Shown piece after piece: positions 48,601 to 60,539 of a stretch of 64,000 nt of DNA. The position numbers and the translations under genes were made by a program. The stretch lies in the NCBI RefSeq assembly GCF_029962835.1, contig NC_080579.1:83655959-83719958 (forward strand), read 5' to 3'. The notes under the pieces were generated by a model. It was not told the DNA's origin. It made no database searches and saw nothing but the letters and a program-made list of their open reading frames with translations. The first letter of the stretch is position 1; every line of letters begins with the position of its first letter. The stretch comes from Magnolia sinica. Lineage: Eukaryota > Streptophyta > Magnoliopsida > Magnoliales > Magnoliaceae.

Positions 48601-51600
48601 TCTAGTTCTAATGCTTAATTGTGATGTGTAAACATTAGAGACACATTACCACGATCATAAATTCACCAGATAGCCCAATACAACTCTCTCGCCAAAAAGT
48701 GGACTGTTACGCTACCATAAACATGTTCAAAACAAAAAATAAATACATATTTAGAATTTTTACATTATTCTAGATTTTTTAGATATTTTTTTCTGGAATT
48801 TTTGGGCCAAAAAAAAAAAAAAAACCATTACTGGGGTTGTCATAGTCGTTATACCCCTGTATCAGCTAATACTCGTATTCGTAATGTTGGTGACCATTAC
48901 GACCACCATTACCAATACATAATACCTTAATGCCTATACTTGACCCGTTGCCACCCATAACCATACGTGCCTCCACATGTAACATGGCATGCATGGGTAA
49001 GATTCCTATTATGGTAGTTTTTGCAATATTAAGAAAATAGTGGTGACTCTTTCACCGTACACGCATAGTTCTACACCAGTTGAGACTGATTTGAACTGTC
49101 CAAATCGTGGACCCAACTATGGATGGAGCATAATCAAAAAATTGCACAGAGAAGATAATATTAAACATATCAGTTTTCCTTTTGAATTTAGACTACTCTC
49201 TATTTTACTTTTAACCATCCATTTGATAGACATTAATTGGATGGTTAGGGTTGCCTGATCAATGTGATTTTATCGATATGCTCTGTACAATATGCGACCC
49301 ACAATTTGGATAGTCCGGATGTGAGGATGAGTCAACACCATTTTTTAAATGGTGCAACACTAAGATAGGAATCTAGCCTGGCATACAAATGAACCATTTG
49401 AGCCATTCATCATATAGGCCCTGCCATGTAGATTCCTGGCACAAAAATCAGGCAAACCCACTAATTGGGTGAGCCAGTGAACAAAACAAAATGGAAAGCT
49501 GAACTAAGTTTCTGTGCATTTGTTTTGTACACTGTGGCTCAACCTAATTTATGGGCAGGGCATTTACATGATGGGACCCACCCAATGGATCCTTGGACAT
49601 TCCACGCGTTTGCCACATGGGTATGGAGGTGAGAATGCGGACTGGGATGCACACATGTAGTATTTGCAAGCCTCATGCAAGCATCTCTGAACCATATGCT
49701 CCACCCAAAAGAAAAAAGGAAAGATGATAAGATCTGAACAGAGAGTTCCAATGCATCTCTTACTTATTTTGGAATGGTATTTTAGGTAAGTATTGGTGAG
49801 TTACAGAACATGAAGCTGAGAAAACTGACCGTTGGCTCCTCTAATTCAAGCTTTGTGATTTCCACAAGTGCCAATGCGTCTAGTGATTGCAACTGCGTGC
49901 ACATAAATCCATCAAACATGAAAAGCAACAATTGCAGAACTGACAGTAACTATGCATCTTCTACATCAAAATTTTTTATTCACTATCAAAGCATATAACA
50001 GGTTTGATATGAAGAAATCGAAAGCAAATAAGCTTGTGATTTATTTGAAGTTAAGATCCATTTATTGATTTCAAAGAGACTAAGTGGAGTACTGAAATGT
50101 TATTAAGGTAAACCAAAGATTCAGAAGAAAAACCTTTTAAATGGCATGGAAGCTTCAAATGCCATATAAGAGTTTGGGTACACTATCACATAAAACACCA
50201 GGGAAAGAAAGTAAAAACATGAACTGTTAAAAAAAAGTACCAATCCCCTTGTAACATTGATAACCTAAAATGCTACGTAGGTCTCCAGATAGACTATAGA
50301 AGCTCAGACTGAAAAATTGCGGAACTAAAATTCCTTATGGAAACATTACAAGCTCTAATAGTACCGTTTTCCTCGTGAAACATCGCCATGAAACATCGCC
50401 AAAAATTTTATAACTTAGTGTCATATTTACAAGAAATCCAAATCAGGCTATTGGTTAGTGAATCCAATGCATAAGCACATTTGAATCAAACAAGAAGTGT
50501 GGAACTCGAGAATCAGCATATATAAGTGTCTGGACTTGGTAACAAATATCTTTTCTAGTACTGAGTGAAACAATTCTAAATAATCATCATTTTCCTTAAC
50601 AATAGATGCATTTACTTTATAACATTTAAGCCTATGAATGTACCTTGGTTGTAATAACAAAATTTATTAACAGATCAGCTTATAAGAATAGAGACTGGGT
50701 AATCATCTGCCCTCTTACATGTTGGATAGTTTGCACTAAAATTTGGGTAGTACAATAGTAGAAATTTGTACTGTTGTATTACCTAAAGTAGAAAAATTGG
50801 GTCCACTATCAATCATGGTGGGCATAAATATTGGCACCCTAGAATCATCCTCCAACCACCTTTTAGCTTGAAAGACTATCTGTATCCACAAGAGATGCAT
50901 CAAGACATAAATGTTCAGAAATCTTGCTGAAATCGATGATGGGGCTGGAGAATGGAAGGATATTCCAAGGTGAAGGAATCCTAAGGGTGGCGCTGGTCCA
51001 TTCTCAGTGTCCGTTGCTGGATGACCCTTCTTGGAAGCCGAGGATGCTGCATCCCTATCTGCAAAATATGGCAAGATCCAGGAAATGGTGATTCCTCATC
51101 ACAGGAACTTTGGAGCCCTTAGGACATGTTTGGAGACCATGGATTCCATGTGAAACAATGGAAAAGAAAAAGGGTTTTCCTTTGATGTGACAATCTGTGT
51201 AGTTTGGATAGCAAAGGGTGTATTCCACCAAGCAATCATTACACTTTCCCATAATTTGGATTCTTGGCACAAGAAACTAGGTGACTATTGTGAGAGAGGA
51301 ATATGAGATTTCCACTTGATATCCAAACAAGAACTCAAAATTGGAACCCATGTTTCAATAATTCTCATGTAAATCATCATTAGATAATTATCGCCTTTTC
51401 CTTTCTTTTGCCTTGGATTCCACATGAACAGACATGTTGTTAGAAGATTTGGGTTTTGTGCATTTCCACTCTCTGGATAATGTTCAGAAGGCAATCAATG
51501 TATTGAATGGAAAGAAGGTGGCAAGGTGGAAACTGATGATGAACTTAGTCAAAAATGTTGTTCCTCTGCAATAAGTTGTTTCAGCATCCACGGATGATAT

Positions 51601-54600
51601 GGAGAAGAAACAGGGGAGCTATGCTCCTATGTCCACAAGAAAAGGGGAGGCATATTTTACAGCAGGCTTGAGCAATACCTTTGTCAGGTCTCAGTGGGGG
51701 AGATCTGGGGACACCGATAGTGTCCCTGGGAAGGGAGTTCTGCACCTTTTATTGGTCCCTTTAGCCTGGAAGGAATCATCAGAGAGAAGACTCCAGATAG
51801 TTGTGAATAATGCCATCACCATTGAAAGGAGCCTGCTGTGGTTTTGCCTTGTCAGGAAACTAATTTTGGCAAGGTCTCCACCAGCAACATTGCAGTCTCG
51901 GTGAAGGAAATTGGGCAATCATCGACTCTGACCGATGTAAGGAAGCTGGATTAATGTTTCTGTTGTGTGCTATTTAGGTTACTTCTGTTTTTTTTTTTTT
52001 TCATTAAAATATATTAAATAAAAACATTGGTTTTTATTAATCAGCACTAAAAAAGCATTAAAGATTCATGGGCTATGGATTTGATCCATTGTTGTTTAAG
52101 GTAGATTAGGCTTTAAAAAAAAATAATTTCATCTGGTTTCACTATTCTAATTTTCTTTTAGAACTTTTTTTTTTGTTTTTTTTTGTTTTTTTGTTTTTTG
52201 GTTTTTTTTTTTTTTTTTTGTATGACCTTCTAGATTATAAAACAGCTGGGGATATTGTGTTGTTCCTTGGATGTTTACTGAAATGATGGGTAGATAAATG
52301 GTTTTTATTTTTCAATTTTCAGATTCTTTAAGATTTTTCTCAAAGACAAAGGGAGTCCAGACAGCTCAGCCAGTTCGTATCAAGTCTACAAGTAGATTTG
52401 GTTTGGGTCATGACCTAGTCGATTTCAAATGCCTAGTATTAGAACATTGCATGTAGTCTAGCCATGATAAACCTTTTAAAGAAATTTGACGGTTCACCTA
52501 TGTTTCCATCAAGGAGGGGAATGGAATAACAATGGAATCTAACCAAAGAAAAATACAAAAAAGGATGTTGACAACAAAATGTGAGAGACCAAAAAGAAAA
52601 ACAGTCTCAAAGGAGATGGCATGATAACTAGTGGATTGAGTAATAGCAAGTCAGATGTCAAGTGGAAAAAATGGCAGAGGCAATATAATATTGTCAGCAG
52701 TGATTGTAGTATTGACAACATTGGCCTATAATATTGGTATCGTACCCTTCTGATATGAAGCTACCAAGGAGTTGTAAAACTCAATATATCCTCAATATCA
52801 TGATATATGGCAAAGTATTGTCCTATGCCATCGGTAAAGTTCCCTTGTATCGTCAATAAGTGATATATGTATTGATGATACTCCGACAAGTTTGCAACTT
52901 TTGAGTAATTTCTAAATGACTGGGTATCATCCATCACTCCCTAATTGAGTATCACAGTTTTTCTCATGAGTTATATGATACTCAGCTGTCTATGACACTT
53001 GATATGCATGCACTTCGAAATTGTACACGTGGCAGATATTAACTCAAACAAAACCGACTAGATTGCGCAGCCCACTGCCACGAGGCCCAAATCAGAATCC
53101 AAAGATCAGATTGGTTGAACAATCCTAACCTTTGATTCATGAACACTTGTGTGTGGAAATAGGGACTTCTGGATATATTTCACTTTTAACTGTCCGACAA
53201 AAGTCACTTAATTTCTGGTTAATGATACATCTACAGTGGCTACTGAAATTTGCACAGGTTCATCAACTACTTTCTTTTTTTGGAAAGATGACGAGATTTT
53301 ATTAAAAAAGCAAAAGCAAAAGGAAAGACAACTACAAAGGGCACCGACGAGGCGACAAGACTACAGCCCAAGAAAGACCCAATTACAACTCCTTAACTTG
53401 GGTTCACAAGCAGCCCATTCAATGACCAACGATCCAGCCCTTTGAGAAGTGCCTTCGACGGATTTGGAAACGTCATTGAAGCGTTTCTTTCTTCCCAAAT
53501 GGTAGCAAGGACATTCTCCATAGTGCTTTCTTCTCTTTCCCAAGGCCCACCCCATGCCAAGCAATCAAAAGAAGGTCCACCGATTCTGCGGCTATCCACA
53601 CCACCTGAAAACGTCCCAGAATATCTGCCCAAATCTGCCCCACAAAAGGACAATGCAGAAAAAAGGTGGTCCATCGTCTCCTTGTTGTGCATACACAAAA
53701 TGCAAATATTAGGGATCACCATTGATCTTTTATGGAGTTTGTTAATGGTAAGGACTCTCTTCCTTCCCACCAGCCAACCGAAAGCAGCTATCTTTGGAAG
53801 AACATTATATCACCAAATAAGCTTGTTAAACAATGTCGCCCCTTGTCAGCCTCCATCTCGCAAGCGAGAGTAGAAAGATTTGACCGAGAATGATCCCGAT
53901 TTTTCTAGCTTCCATGACATTGTCCTGATTAGAAGGAGATGGAGCAAAAAGATGAATATGATCCAAAAGGGCCACAAATTCGTCAACTTTCTTGTTAGGA
54001 AGAAATTGCCTACACAGGGGCTCCCAAACCACCACTCCTCCAATATGGGAAAAGTAATCCTCTATCGCAATAGAAGGAAGAAGAGACAAACGAAAAATAC
54101 TAGGAAATTCATCTTTCAAAGGCAAGGACCCCACTCAAGCATCTTCCCAAAATTGGATTTTTTCACTGTTCCCCAACGAAAAGCTAACCCCTTTCAACAA
54201 AGGCAGCTTCACTATCCTCTCCACAATGCCGACGGCTTATAAACTAATGCATCCCTAGTCCACCAACCCCGTTCGAAGACCCATATTTGCCTTTTATGAC
54301 TTCTTTCGAAAGCACCCCCTTCTTCCTCCCCAAACCTCTAAAGCCACTTACCAAGCAGCGCAATATTTGTGGACTTGAGATCTTTGACACTTGCCCCTCC
54401 CTCGTCATAGGACTCATAGACCCCATCCCAACTTAGTAAATGGATGGAATTTCTTTTTTTGTCTTCCTTCCCTTGCCATAAGAAATCCCTTCTGAGCTTC
54501 TCAAGCCTTTAGATAACTGAAGCCGGGCATTTGAAAAGTGACAAAAAATAAGAAGATTAAATAGAGCTGCTTTGATAAGCATGATGCGGCCTCCAAGCGG

Positions 54601-57600
54601 GAGATAACGGTTTTTCCATCAAGCAAGTTTCCTCTCAAATCTTCCCACCACCTTGTCCCAAAGGTGTTTAGCTGGTTTCCCAACACAAAAGGCAACCCAC
54701 AAACGAAGTTGGGGCACACCCAAAGACATCGGCTAACTGCTCCACATTGGCCGCCTCCATCTGCACCCCAAACATCTTGCTTTTAACTATATTGACCTTT
54801 AGGCCTGAAAGTGCCTCAAAGCACTAGATGAGAGTTCTCAACTTGTCCACCATTTCAGGAGACGCATCGCAAAAGAGGAGGATGTCGTTAGCAAATTGCA
54901 GATGACAGACGGGGAAAGGCATCCCCTCCACCTTAAAGCTGCTTATAAATCACTCCTCTTACCCCTTAGAGGAGTGAGAAAAAGAAATACCTCTACCACC
55001 ATGAGAAAAAGAAGAGATGGAGGATCTCCTTGACAAGGCCCCTATAACTTTTGAAGAAACCTTTTGGCGAGCCATTAAGAAGAACCAAGACATTCTATTA
55101 TCCATTTCCTCCATTTCCTCCCACACCCCATCCAGAGCATTATATAATCAAGAAAGCTCTAATTGACATGATCGTAAGCTTTCTCTATATCCAATTTGCA
55201 CACAATTCCTTTTGATCCCCTTTTGTGCATAGAATCAACGTACACATGAGCGATTAATGCACAATCAAGAATTTGCCGACCCGGGACAAAAGCACTTGGG
55301 TCCTCGGAGATAACACTACCAATGATGTTCCACAACTGAGTCGTAAGCACTTTTGCCAAAATTCTATAGGGCCCTCCGATGAGACTTATTGGCCGAAAAT
55401 CCTTTAGGGAATCCGCACTGGAGACCTTGGGAATAAGAGCGATGAATGACGTACCAAGATCACTCGATAACTTGCCCCCTTCATAAAATTTTGTCATGAA
55501 GTTCACAAGGTTGCTACTAACATCTTCCCAGAAAACATGGAAAAAAGTGATGGGGAATCCATTTGGACTCAGCTCTTTGTCTCACCCCCAACAAAGCAAC
55601 GGTGGCTTTGACCTCCTTTTTTTTTTTTTTTAAAAGGGCCTCAAGCGAGTCAACCTATTCAGTTGAGAGGCGATTGAAAGTGAGGTTGTCTAGCCTTGGT
55701 CTTTTTCCTCCCCCATCAACAAGTCTGCATAAAAACAAGAGACTTCTTCAGATAGATGGCCTTTGTCTTCAATGCGAGTACCATTGATGACTATGCTGCT
55801 GATTTTGTTTGTTCTAGCTTGAGTGCAAGCAGTGTTTGAAATATCGGTATTGTATTACGTATCGCATCCTTGGGATACAAATACGTATCGGTTATCGCAG
55901 AGGATATATCGTTTGTATTGGGTAATTTATCGCACTTTTTGAGAAACATGGGAAAACATTGGGAAAATTGTTGAATTTTCCAATGAAACTTCAGGGATTG
56001 TTAAAAAAGGGCCTTACACTTTCAAATCATAACATCTCAAAAAGAAGTGCACATAAAAGGTTTTGTATAGGGTCCTAAGCTATGCCTTGTATGACTGAAC
56101 TAATGCAACTATATCCAAATTAAATATATAACATTTAGAGTGTATGTGATGATCATTTCATTAAACACTCCTAAATACTTTGAAATTTGTCTCAATTGAC
56201 GGTTGGTTGAAGAGAAATTTAAAAAACATTAATATTTTATTAAATTTTAATTAAAAAATGATTTTTATTTTTTGAAAATTGACAATGACTTAACAAATCA
56301 GTAGATCGGCCCTCATACCTGCTTGATTTCATGTTTAGAGTACAACCATGCAAGCAATTTGGGGGAAATTTGGGAAATTTTGAATTTTCCCCAAATCGGA
56401 CCCCCTACACTCAAATTTCAAAATTAGATTGTATGTGATGATCATTTCATCAAATACTTCCAAATATTTCGAAATTAGTCTCAATTGACAGCTTGTTGAA
56501 GGAAAATTTCAAAAAAAAAAAAAAAAAAAAAAAAAAACACGGAGAACATGAAGAACCAATGGATATCGAAATCAAAGCTCCGATTCCATGATTTTTCATA
56601 CAAAACATGAAGAACCACTGGATATCGAAATTAAAGCTTCGATTCCATGATTTATCATACAAAACATGAAGAACCAATGGATTTATAACAATTTGACACC
56701 GATTTAATATAATTTCAACAAAAAAAGGGATATGAAATTGAAAATGCTCACTGGATCAAACATGTGGGATATATTGGCGCTACTAGTGCATTTCGTATCG
56801 CACAAGTGAGATACAAGATATATATTGGGATATATCGGCCGATATTGTCAATATTTAAAACATTGAGTGCAAGCAATGCTATGGAAATACTTCGTATTTT
56901 TGTTGCACTCCTTGATCCAAATGCTTCTCGATCATTGTATCCATTTTATTTTGTCTTCTTTCACCTTGCCTGCATGTTCCTGAATAAGCTTAATCTGCCT
57001 AGCTAATTCTTCAGGAGACGGGTCGTTAACCTCCGCTTTGACATCAAGGGCCTGCAATTCGATAAGGACCCAATTGAATGCTACCCGTGCAATTTCTAAG
57101 TGCCTGCATATCATCGATTAAACTCAAGCAAAGTTTCTCTTTTCTCATTTAGAATAAATTTCCATGTTATTTTACCACATTATAAAAAAATGGTGGTAAC
57201 TCTTTTGATTGTAAACATGTCATAGTTGTATGACAATCTAGACTGTCCAAATTATTAGCCCACTAAACTAATAGATAAACTAACATAATTTTTGGTTCAT
57301 CATACGTCTAAATTTGGGACCTGTAATTTGGATGGCTTGATCTGAATTACTTGTAGGATATTTGAAAGAGATGAACTCATTTGGATATACTGCATCACCT
57401 CTGTTAAACAACGTATGGTTCCCTATGCACAAAAAACATATCATCCATTCTTGTTTCTTGTAATATTATGAGTTCTATGTGTGTAATCATGTCTCTTTTA
57501 ACATCTCCTGAAGTTTCATTGAAAGATTCCATCATTTTCCCAATGTTTCTCTCAGACAGTGATGTATTCCCCGATACATGTGATATTTCCCTTGCAATAC

Positions 57601-57958
57601 CGATATGTTTCCATATCCCGCGGGTGCGATACATGCATTGATACTGATACTGCGAACACTAATCCTCATAATGCCATAGTTGCTGAACAATGAATAATGG
57701 GAGGGAGAAAATATGGTTGGTTCTATTATAGGAGCTTATAATGGACAAGAAGTAAATGGAGCAGGATATGTAAGATGAAAATTTTAGGTCATGGCTGCCC
57801 GATGGGCCAGCAGATGGTAATCATAATGTTATACATTCAAGTGGAAGCAAGCATTCAGGTCCATCAGTTCCAGTTGAATCGCGAGCAAAGCTCGACATTG
57901 CTAGCGAAGCTCTACGACAGAGCAGTGTGCTCATTTCCATTATAGAGCCAATCACACT

Positions 57959-58004
<46 letters not shown>

Positions 58005-58815
58005 GCCAAAATGTAGAATTGTCGGAGTCCTAGATCGGTACATGCACTAATATCCTGTAGAGAGAGCTGCTACTGAACCATGAAACTAATACTATTTACA
58101 ATTGGCATGAGGAATTGGAAAGAAAAAAGGAGTCTTCCCATAAGAATGCTTCTTACTGTATTTATAATACAAATTTCTGTGTGGCCTAAGCTGGCCCACT
58201 TAATAGTGGACCACTAGATAGGAGGATCCCATTCTAGCATGCACATGAACACAAAATCAACTTGAATGAACCATTAAAATTATTCAGTTAAGGGCTTGTG
58301 AAATGGATGGTAAGACCATAGTTAATCAAACCACCCATTTTTCAGGCCCTTAATAAAATGACTGTAATAATACAATCAGGTGATTTTGGAGCCACATACA
58401 TTCCGCTGCAGACCCTTCCTATCCAATCATTGTTGGTGAGCAGGTGGGCCCACCCTTGCCCTACAGCGAAATCTTTCTCAGTATACAGTCAAAATTATCA
58501 CGGGAGCTCAGAAAAGAAAGTTCATGAATATAAGGTACAATATACATAAAGGTTTTACCATTGGCAATTTTACTTTCTGAGCAAAAACCCAGTTAAGTAT
58601 TGTTATGAAAAAACCTATATAATCAAGCTTATCATAAAACAGGGATTAAAAAAAAAGCCAGTAGAAAATAAGAAGAGTTCTTTCATGAACTTCAATATAA
58701 ACTGACCAGTATGACAAGTGCTGCATGCTCATCCTTCAAATTTTCTTTGGCCTCTCCATTATTGTGCATGTTGCCTTTATTTTCTTTTGTCCTATACAAA
58801 ACTAGCCTTGCTATC
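42502..58815 (-). CDS. Unrecognised spliced gene, last four exons
   Basis: I do not recognise this protein. Four exons splice in phase: 58815-58707 (36 codons after one carried base), 49892-49830 (21), 45375-45310 (22) and 42693-42502 (63 plus stop), giving 142 residues of C terminus. Every junction has a GT donor and AG acceptor, and all four frames stay open. The sequence is acidic and helix-prone (LALVEITKLELEEPT, EAHEIEPEAERALRQ). It ends in a coiled-coil-like tail (REMKEEIKRLEAEL) and a basic NRKSRS. The three introns are about 8.8, 4.5 and 2.6 kb and are full of repeats. The 5' part lies to the right, possibly outside the window. Exons between these cannot be excluded. Confidence 0.62.
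42700..44330. other. Intron sequence, no other gene seen
   Basis: Holds a (TTTTA)n run at 42928-42957 and otherwise unremarkable non-coding DNA. Confidence 0.5.
44340..45210. mobile_element. TATCG-rich MITE remnants
   Basis: 44340-44470 and 45120-45210 show the TATCGGTGATA / CAATACCGATAC style of the hAT-like families 1 and 2 ('tctccatgtttcccgaagttaac'). A (GTTT)n run lies at 44573-44598. The ends cannot be defined. Confidence 0.5.
44778..44819. repeat. 42-bp near-perfect palindrome
   Basis: CAAATCCATGTCCATGCATGA is followed without spacer by its inverse, with one mismatch pair in 21. It can form a strong hairpin or cruciform. It lies inside an intron. Confidence 0.92.
45310..45375 (-). CDS. 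Unrecognised gene, exon 3 seen
   Basis: Acceptor AATTCAG|GAAGC and donor AAGGAG|GTATTT. It has 22 codons, EAHEIEPEAERAL...IFKE, phase 0 at both ends. Confidence 0.62.
45775..46150. mobile_element. Inverted-repeat element, family 3 relative
   Basis: Left 'gtccatcaggta', 'aggtgagccaccccatagga'; right, inverted, 'actgtgtggcctacctgag', 'cttacctaatggaag', 'cacccatgtggccc'. It has the same architecture as family 3 but a diverged sequence. Confidence 0.6.
46560..47310 (+). pseudogene. Possible decayed coding fragment, unrecognised
   Basis: A 70-codon stretch open from a stop at about 47103 to a stop at 47312 reads protein-like: MMVPLGVEMLEDIV, ESLVLDVRDLSLVVDG, KYLQWLRLKNQ. Upstream a second acidic piece (DDIDTDEKEDDELM, about 46590) is in another frame. 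I recognise no family. It could be a gene scrap or chance. Confidence 0.25.
47793..48049. mobile_element. hAT-like MITE, family 6, 257 bp
   Basis: Flanked by perfect 8-bp repeats GGTAGAGT (47785-47792 and 48050-48057). The ends are CAAGGTATTCCGTAACGG and, inversely, CATGGTGTGTTGTGAAGG. The interior is a run of GTAACGG/CCGTTAC-type repeats plus poly-T. No coding capacity. Confidence 0.88.
48220..48929. mobile_element. hAT-like MITE, family 6, 710 bp
   Basis: Flanked by ATTCCTAT (48212-48219) and ATGCCTAT (48930-48937), 7 of 8. The ends are CAAGGTGTTCCGTAT and, inversely, TAAGGTATTATGTAT, so the last G has become A. It is a longer member of the family at 47793, with an AT-rich middle; the two are 170 bp apart. 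Confidence 0.87.
48938..49829. other. Intron sequence, no other gene seen
   Basis: Non-coding. Fragments such as 'gggacccacccaatgg' hint at old MITE debris. Confidence 0.45.
49830..49892 (-). CDS. Unrecognised gene, exon 2 seen
   Basis: Acceptor TGCACGCAG|TTGCAA and donor CCAACG|GTCAGT. It has 21 codons, LQSLDALALV...LEEPT, phase 0 at both ends. Confidence 0.62.
49893..51429. other. Intron sequence, no other gene seen
   Basis: AT-rich, without family signatures on either strand. Open frames at 50448-51494 (minus) do not resemble known proteins. Confidence 0.45.
51430..51905 (+). pseudogene. RRM-like coding scrap, broken
   Basis: Reading from about 51436 gives LGFVHFHSLDNVQKAINVLNGKKV, whose FVHF and AINVLNGKKV parts look like the RNP1 and C-terminal strands of an RRM. 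A stop follows, then a 101-codon frame with no recognised domain (51599-51904). It may be LINE ORF1 or a captured gene piece. Confidence 0.35.
51906..53260. other. Intron sequence with T-rich runs and TATC-rich debris
   Basis: Long T runs at 51990-52001 and 52165-52220. 52725-52910 has the TATCG/GATATA style of the hAT-like families. No gene seen. Confidence 0.5.
53268..57114 (-). pseudogene. L1-type LINE ORF2 remnant, split by a MITE
   Basis: On the minus strand, in order: the region before RT (WVLIELQALDVKAEV, EDKIKWIQ, SIWIKECNKNTKYFHSIA at 57103-56880), interrupted by the MITE at 55830-56865. It resumes as ARTNKISSIVINGTRIEDKG and EEVSCFYADLL. RT follows with RPISLIGGPYRILAKVL, SAFVPGRQILD and CKLDIEKAYDHVN (55159-55506). 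The catalytic box reads FAND (about 54894-54905), so one Asp is lost. The zf-RVT end is at 53400-53770 (NKLHKRSMVIPNICILC). The 3' end is at about 53268, with a T run on the plus strand as the tail. Endonuclease is missing. Confidence 0.9.
55830..56865. mobile_element. hAT-like MITE, family 1, 1036 bp, inside the LINE
   Basis: Perfect 8-bp repeats AGTGCAAG flank it (55822-55829 and 56866-56873). The ends are CAGTGTTTGAAATATCGG and, inversely, CAATGTTTTAAATATTGAC. Removing it and one repeat rejoins the LINE reading frame (SIACTQARTNK). Poly-A at 56513-56536. The orientation is opposite to the copy at 60540. Confidence 0.92.
57380..57660. mobile_element. hAT-like MITE, family 2, partial
   Basis: 'acatctcctgaagtttcattgaa', 'cccaatgtttctc', 'gatatgtttccatatccc' and the end 'gatactgcgaacact' match the right part of the element at 62322-63180. 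The left part is missing. Confidence 0.65.
57959..58002. repeat. (TC)n microsatellite
   Basis: About 22 TC units, with Arg-Glu repeat frames on the minus strand as artefacts. Confidence 0.97.
58707..58815 (-). CDS. Unrecognised gene, exon 1 seen
   Basis: Acceptor TTATTTTTTTCTAG|GATAGC is strong and donor ATACTG|GTCAGT is fair. It reads IARLVLYRTKEN...DEHAALVIL. It has a hydrophobic start, an Asn/Lys/Glu-rich middle and ends on a whole codon. Confidence 0.6.
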
Positions 58816-59260
58816 CTAGAAAAAAATAAGTTGTATGATTACTTGGGCAGAATTTCATATTTCTAGAATGCTCATAATCAGATGACAACCTCCGATTCAC
58901 TAGGGTGCATAGGCATTGCAACTATCAATATTCTGCAACAGATGTTTCCAGGTTAATTTTCTTAAGTAAACTGCAAGCATGAAACAAGTAAACAGAAAGC
59001 CTTTATGCTGTCACACTCACATATGAATCAATGAGTGGAAGATAAAGAAAATCTTGAAATGAATGCACACCATATACCAATTCCATTTTCATGACAGAGT
59101 TTTTTAAAAAAAGGTTCAAATTGAAGCTAACCAAAAAGTAAATAATGAGGCAATAGTTAACTATTTACAGTGTTAGAAACTCGGCCATTACATTATTCTC
59201 ACCTTTTGCCCACACAGAATATTTTTATTATACAGGATACTAAGGGCTTGTTTGGCTTTG

Positions 59261-59318
<58 letters not shown>

Positions 59319-60530
59319 ATGTATATATATTATGATTTTGATTCTGAAAATCTCTTTTTTAGGCTTTTAGTATGTTTGGTTAGCCAATTAATTAATCAAT
59401 TTTAGAAAAACAATTTTCCAAATTTGTGCTTTTTTCCTTGACACCTAGCCCCTAGTTTCGTATAGTCTTCTATGCTTGTACAAACTTAGGAAAAGCACTC
59501 ATAAAATACAAGATCTGTGTGTGTGTTATTGGAAGGTCAGTTAATTGCAGTGTATAGCTGTACCCTTCCACACATGTGCCATCATGGATCAAATCCCATC
59601 CACCAGTTGGTCTGTCCATGTTTTACCTAAAATTAATCTGGTTGACTCACATGATGGGCCCCAATATTGAAAAGAGGTGGATGGGTTAGAAAACTTCGGC
59701 CAAGTGTTAGAGACGTACAATTTGATTAGCAAATTGTGGCCCACCTGAGTAGTGGATCAACCTAATTCTTGGGCTAGGGCATCAATATAGTGGTGCCTTT
59801 CTAATTGATGGATTGGATCTTAGACCTACATGCCATGATGGCAAAACTGTGGCATGTACAGAGTTGTATTGTGCAAGTGCATGGGCTTAGCAGATCTCAT
59901 CTCTAGAGAAGTCGGACAAACGCGACTTTCCTATAACCCCCATCTGCAGCGTTGTGGGGTCCACCGCGATGACCGTGCATCCTTTTCGCGATATCATGTC
60001 AGGTTATGACTCCAAAAAATGAGGTAGATTCAAGACTTAAGTGGGCCAAGCCATAGGAAACTGTGGGGATTCAATGCTCACCATTGAAACCTTTGTAGGG
60101 AAATTGTTTTCTTATACATCTTTACCAAACATGCACTTTTTCACATAAGCAATTCTCAAGAAACAATTCTAGAAGCAACACCAAACCATCCCTAAAAAAA
60201 AGTTATCAAATGGAGCTACTTTCTCAGTATACTGCCGCATTGGACTTTCAAATATAGTAAAAAAATAAAACTCCAAAATACAACTCAACTTGATATTTTA
60301 ATAAATAATTTAAATTATTTACTGTAGTGGAAAATTTTTATTAGTGGAAGGGTCATCATCATTATCATCTAAGCTTTATGCCAACTAATTGGTGTCGGTT
60401 ACATGAATCCATTTCCTCCATTCCACCATCAAGGGCCCAAACTTCAATTAGACCATAGGTCATTGACTTTTTCCTTACTAACTTCACCTTTGTTCTTCTA
60501 AGCCTTCCCTTTGCCCTTTTAGAGCCTTCT
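58816..60530. other. Non-coding stretch with microsatellite and half element
   Basis: (TA)n then (GT)n at 59262-59318. 59945-60110 carries a left arm of a family 3 inverted-repeat element ('gtggggtccaccgcgatg', 'ttaagtgggccaagccatagg'). Upstream exons of the unknown gene may hide here, but I could not find one with good phase. Confidence 0.5.
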
Positions 60531-60539
60531 ACTTATACC

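Noticed and set aside
56932-57114. A frame reading HLEIARVAFNWVLIELQ with good-looking splice sites, first taken as an exon of the unknown gene
   Set aside because: Its phase did not fit the neighbouring exons, and its continuation (IKWIQ, then SIWIKECNKNTKYFHSIA) is the standard pre-RT region of plant L1-type ORF2. It belongs to the LINE.
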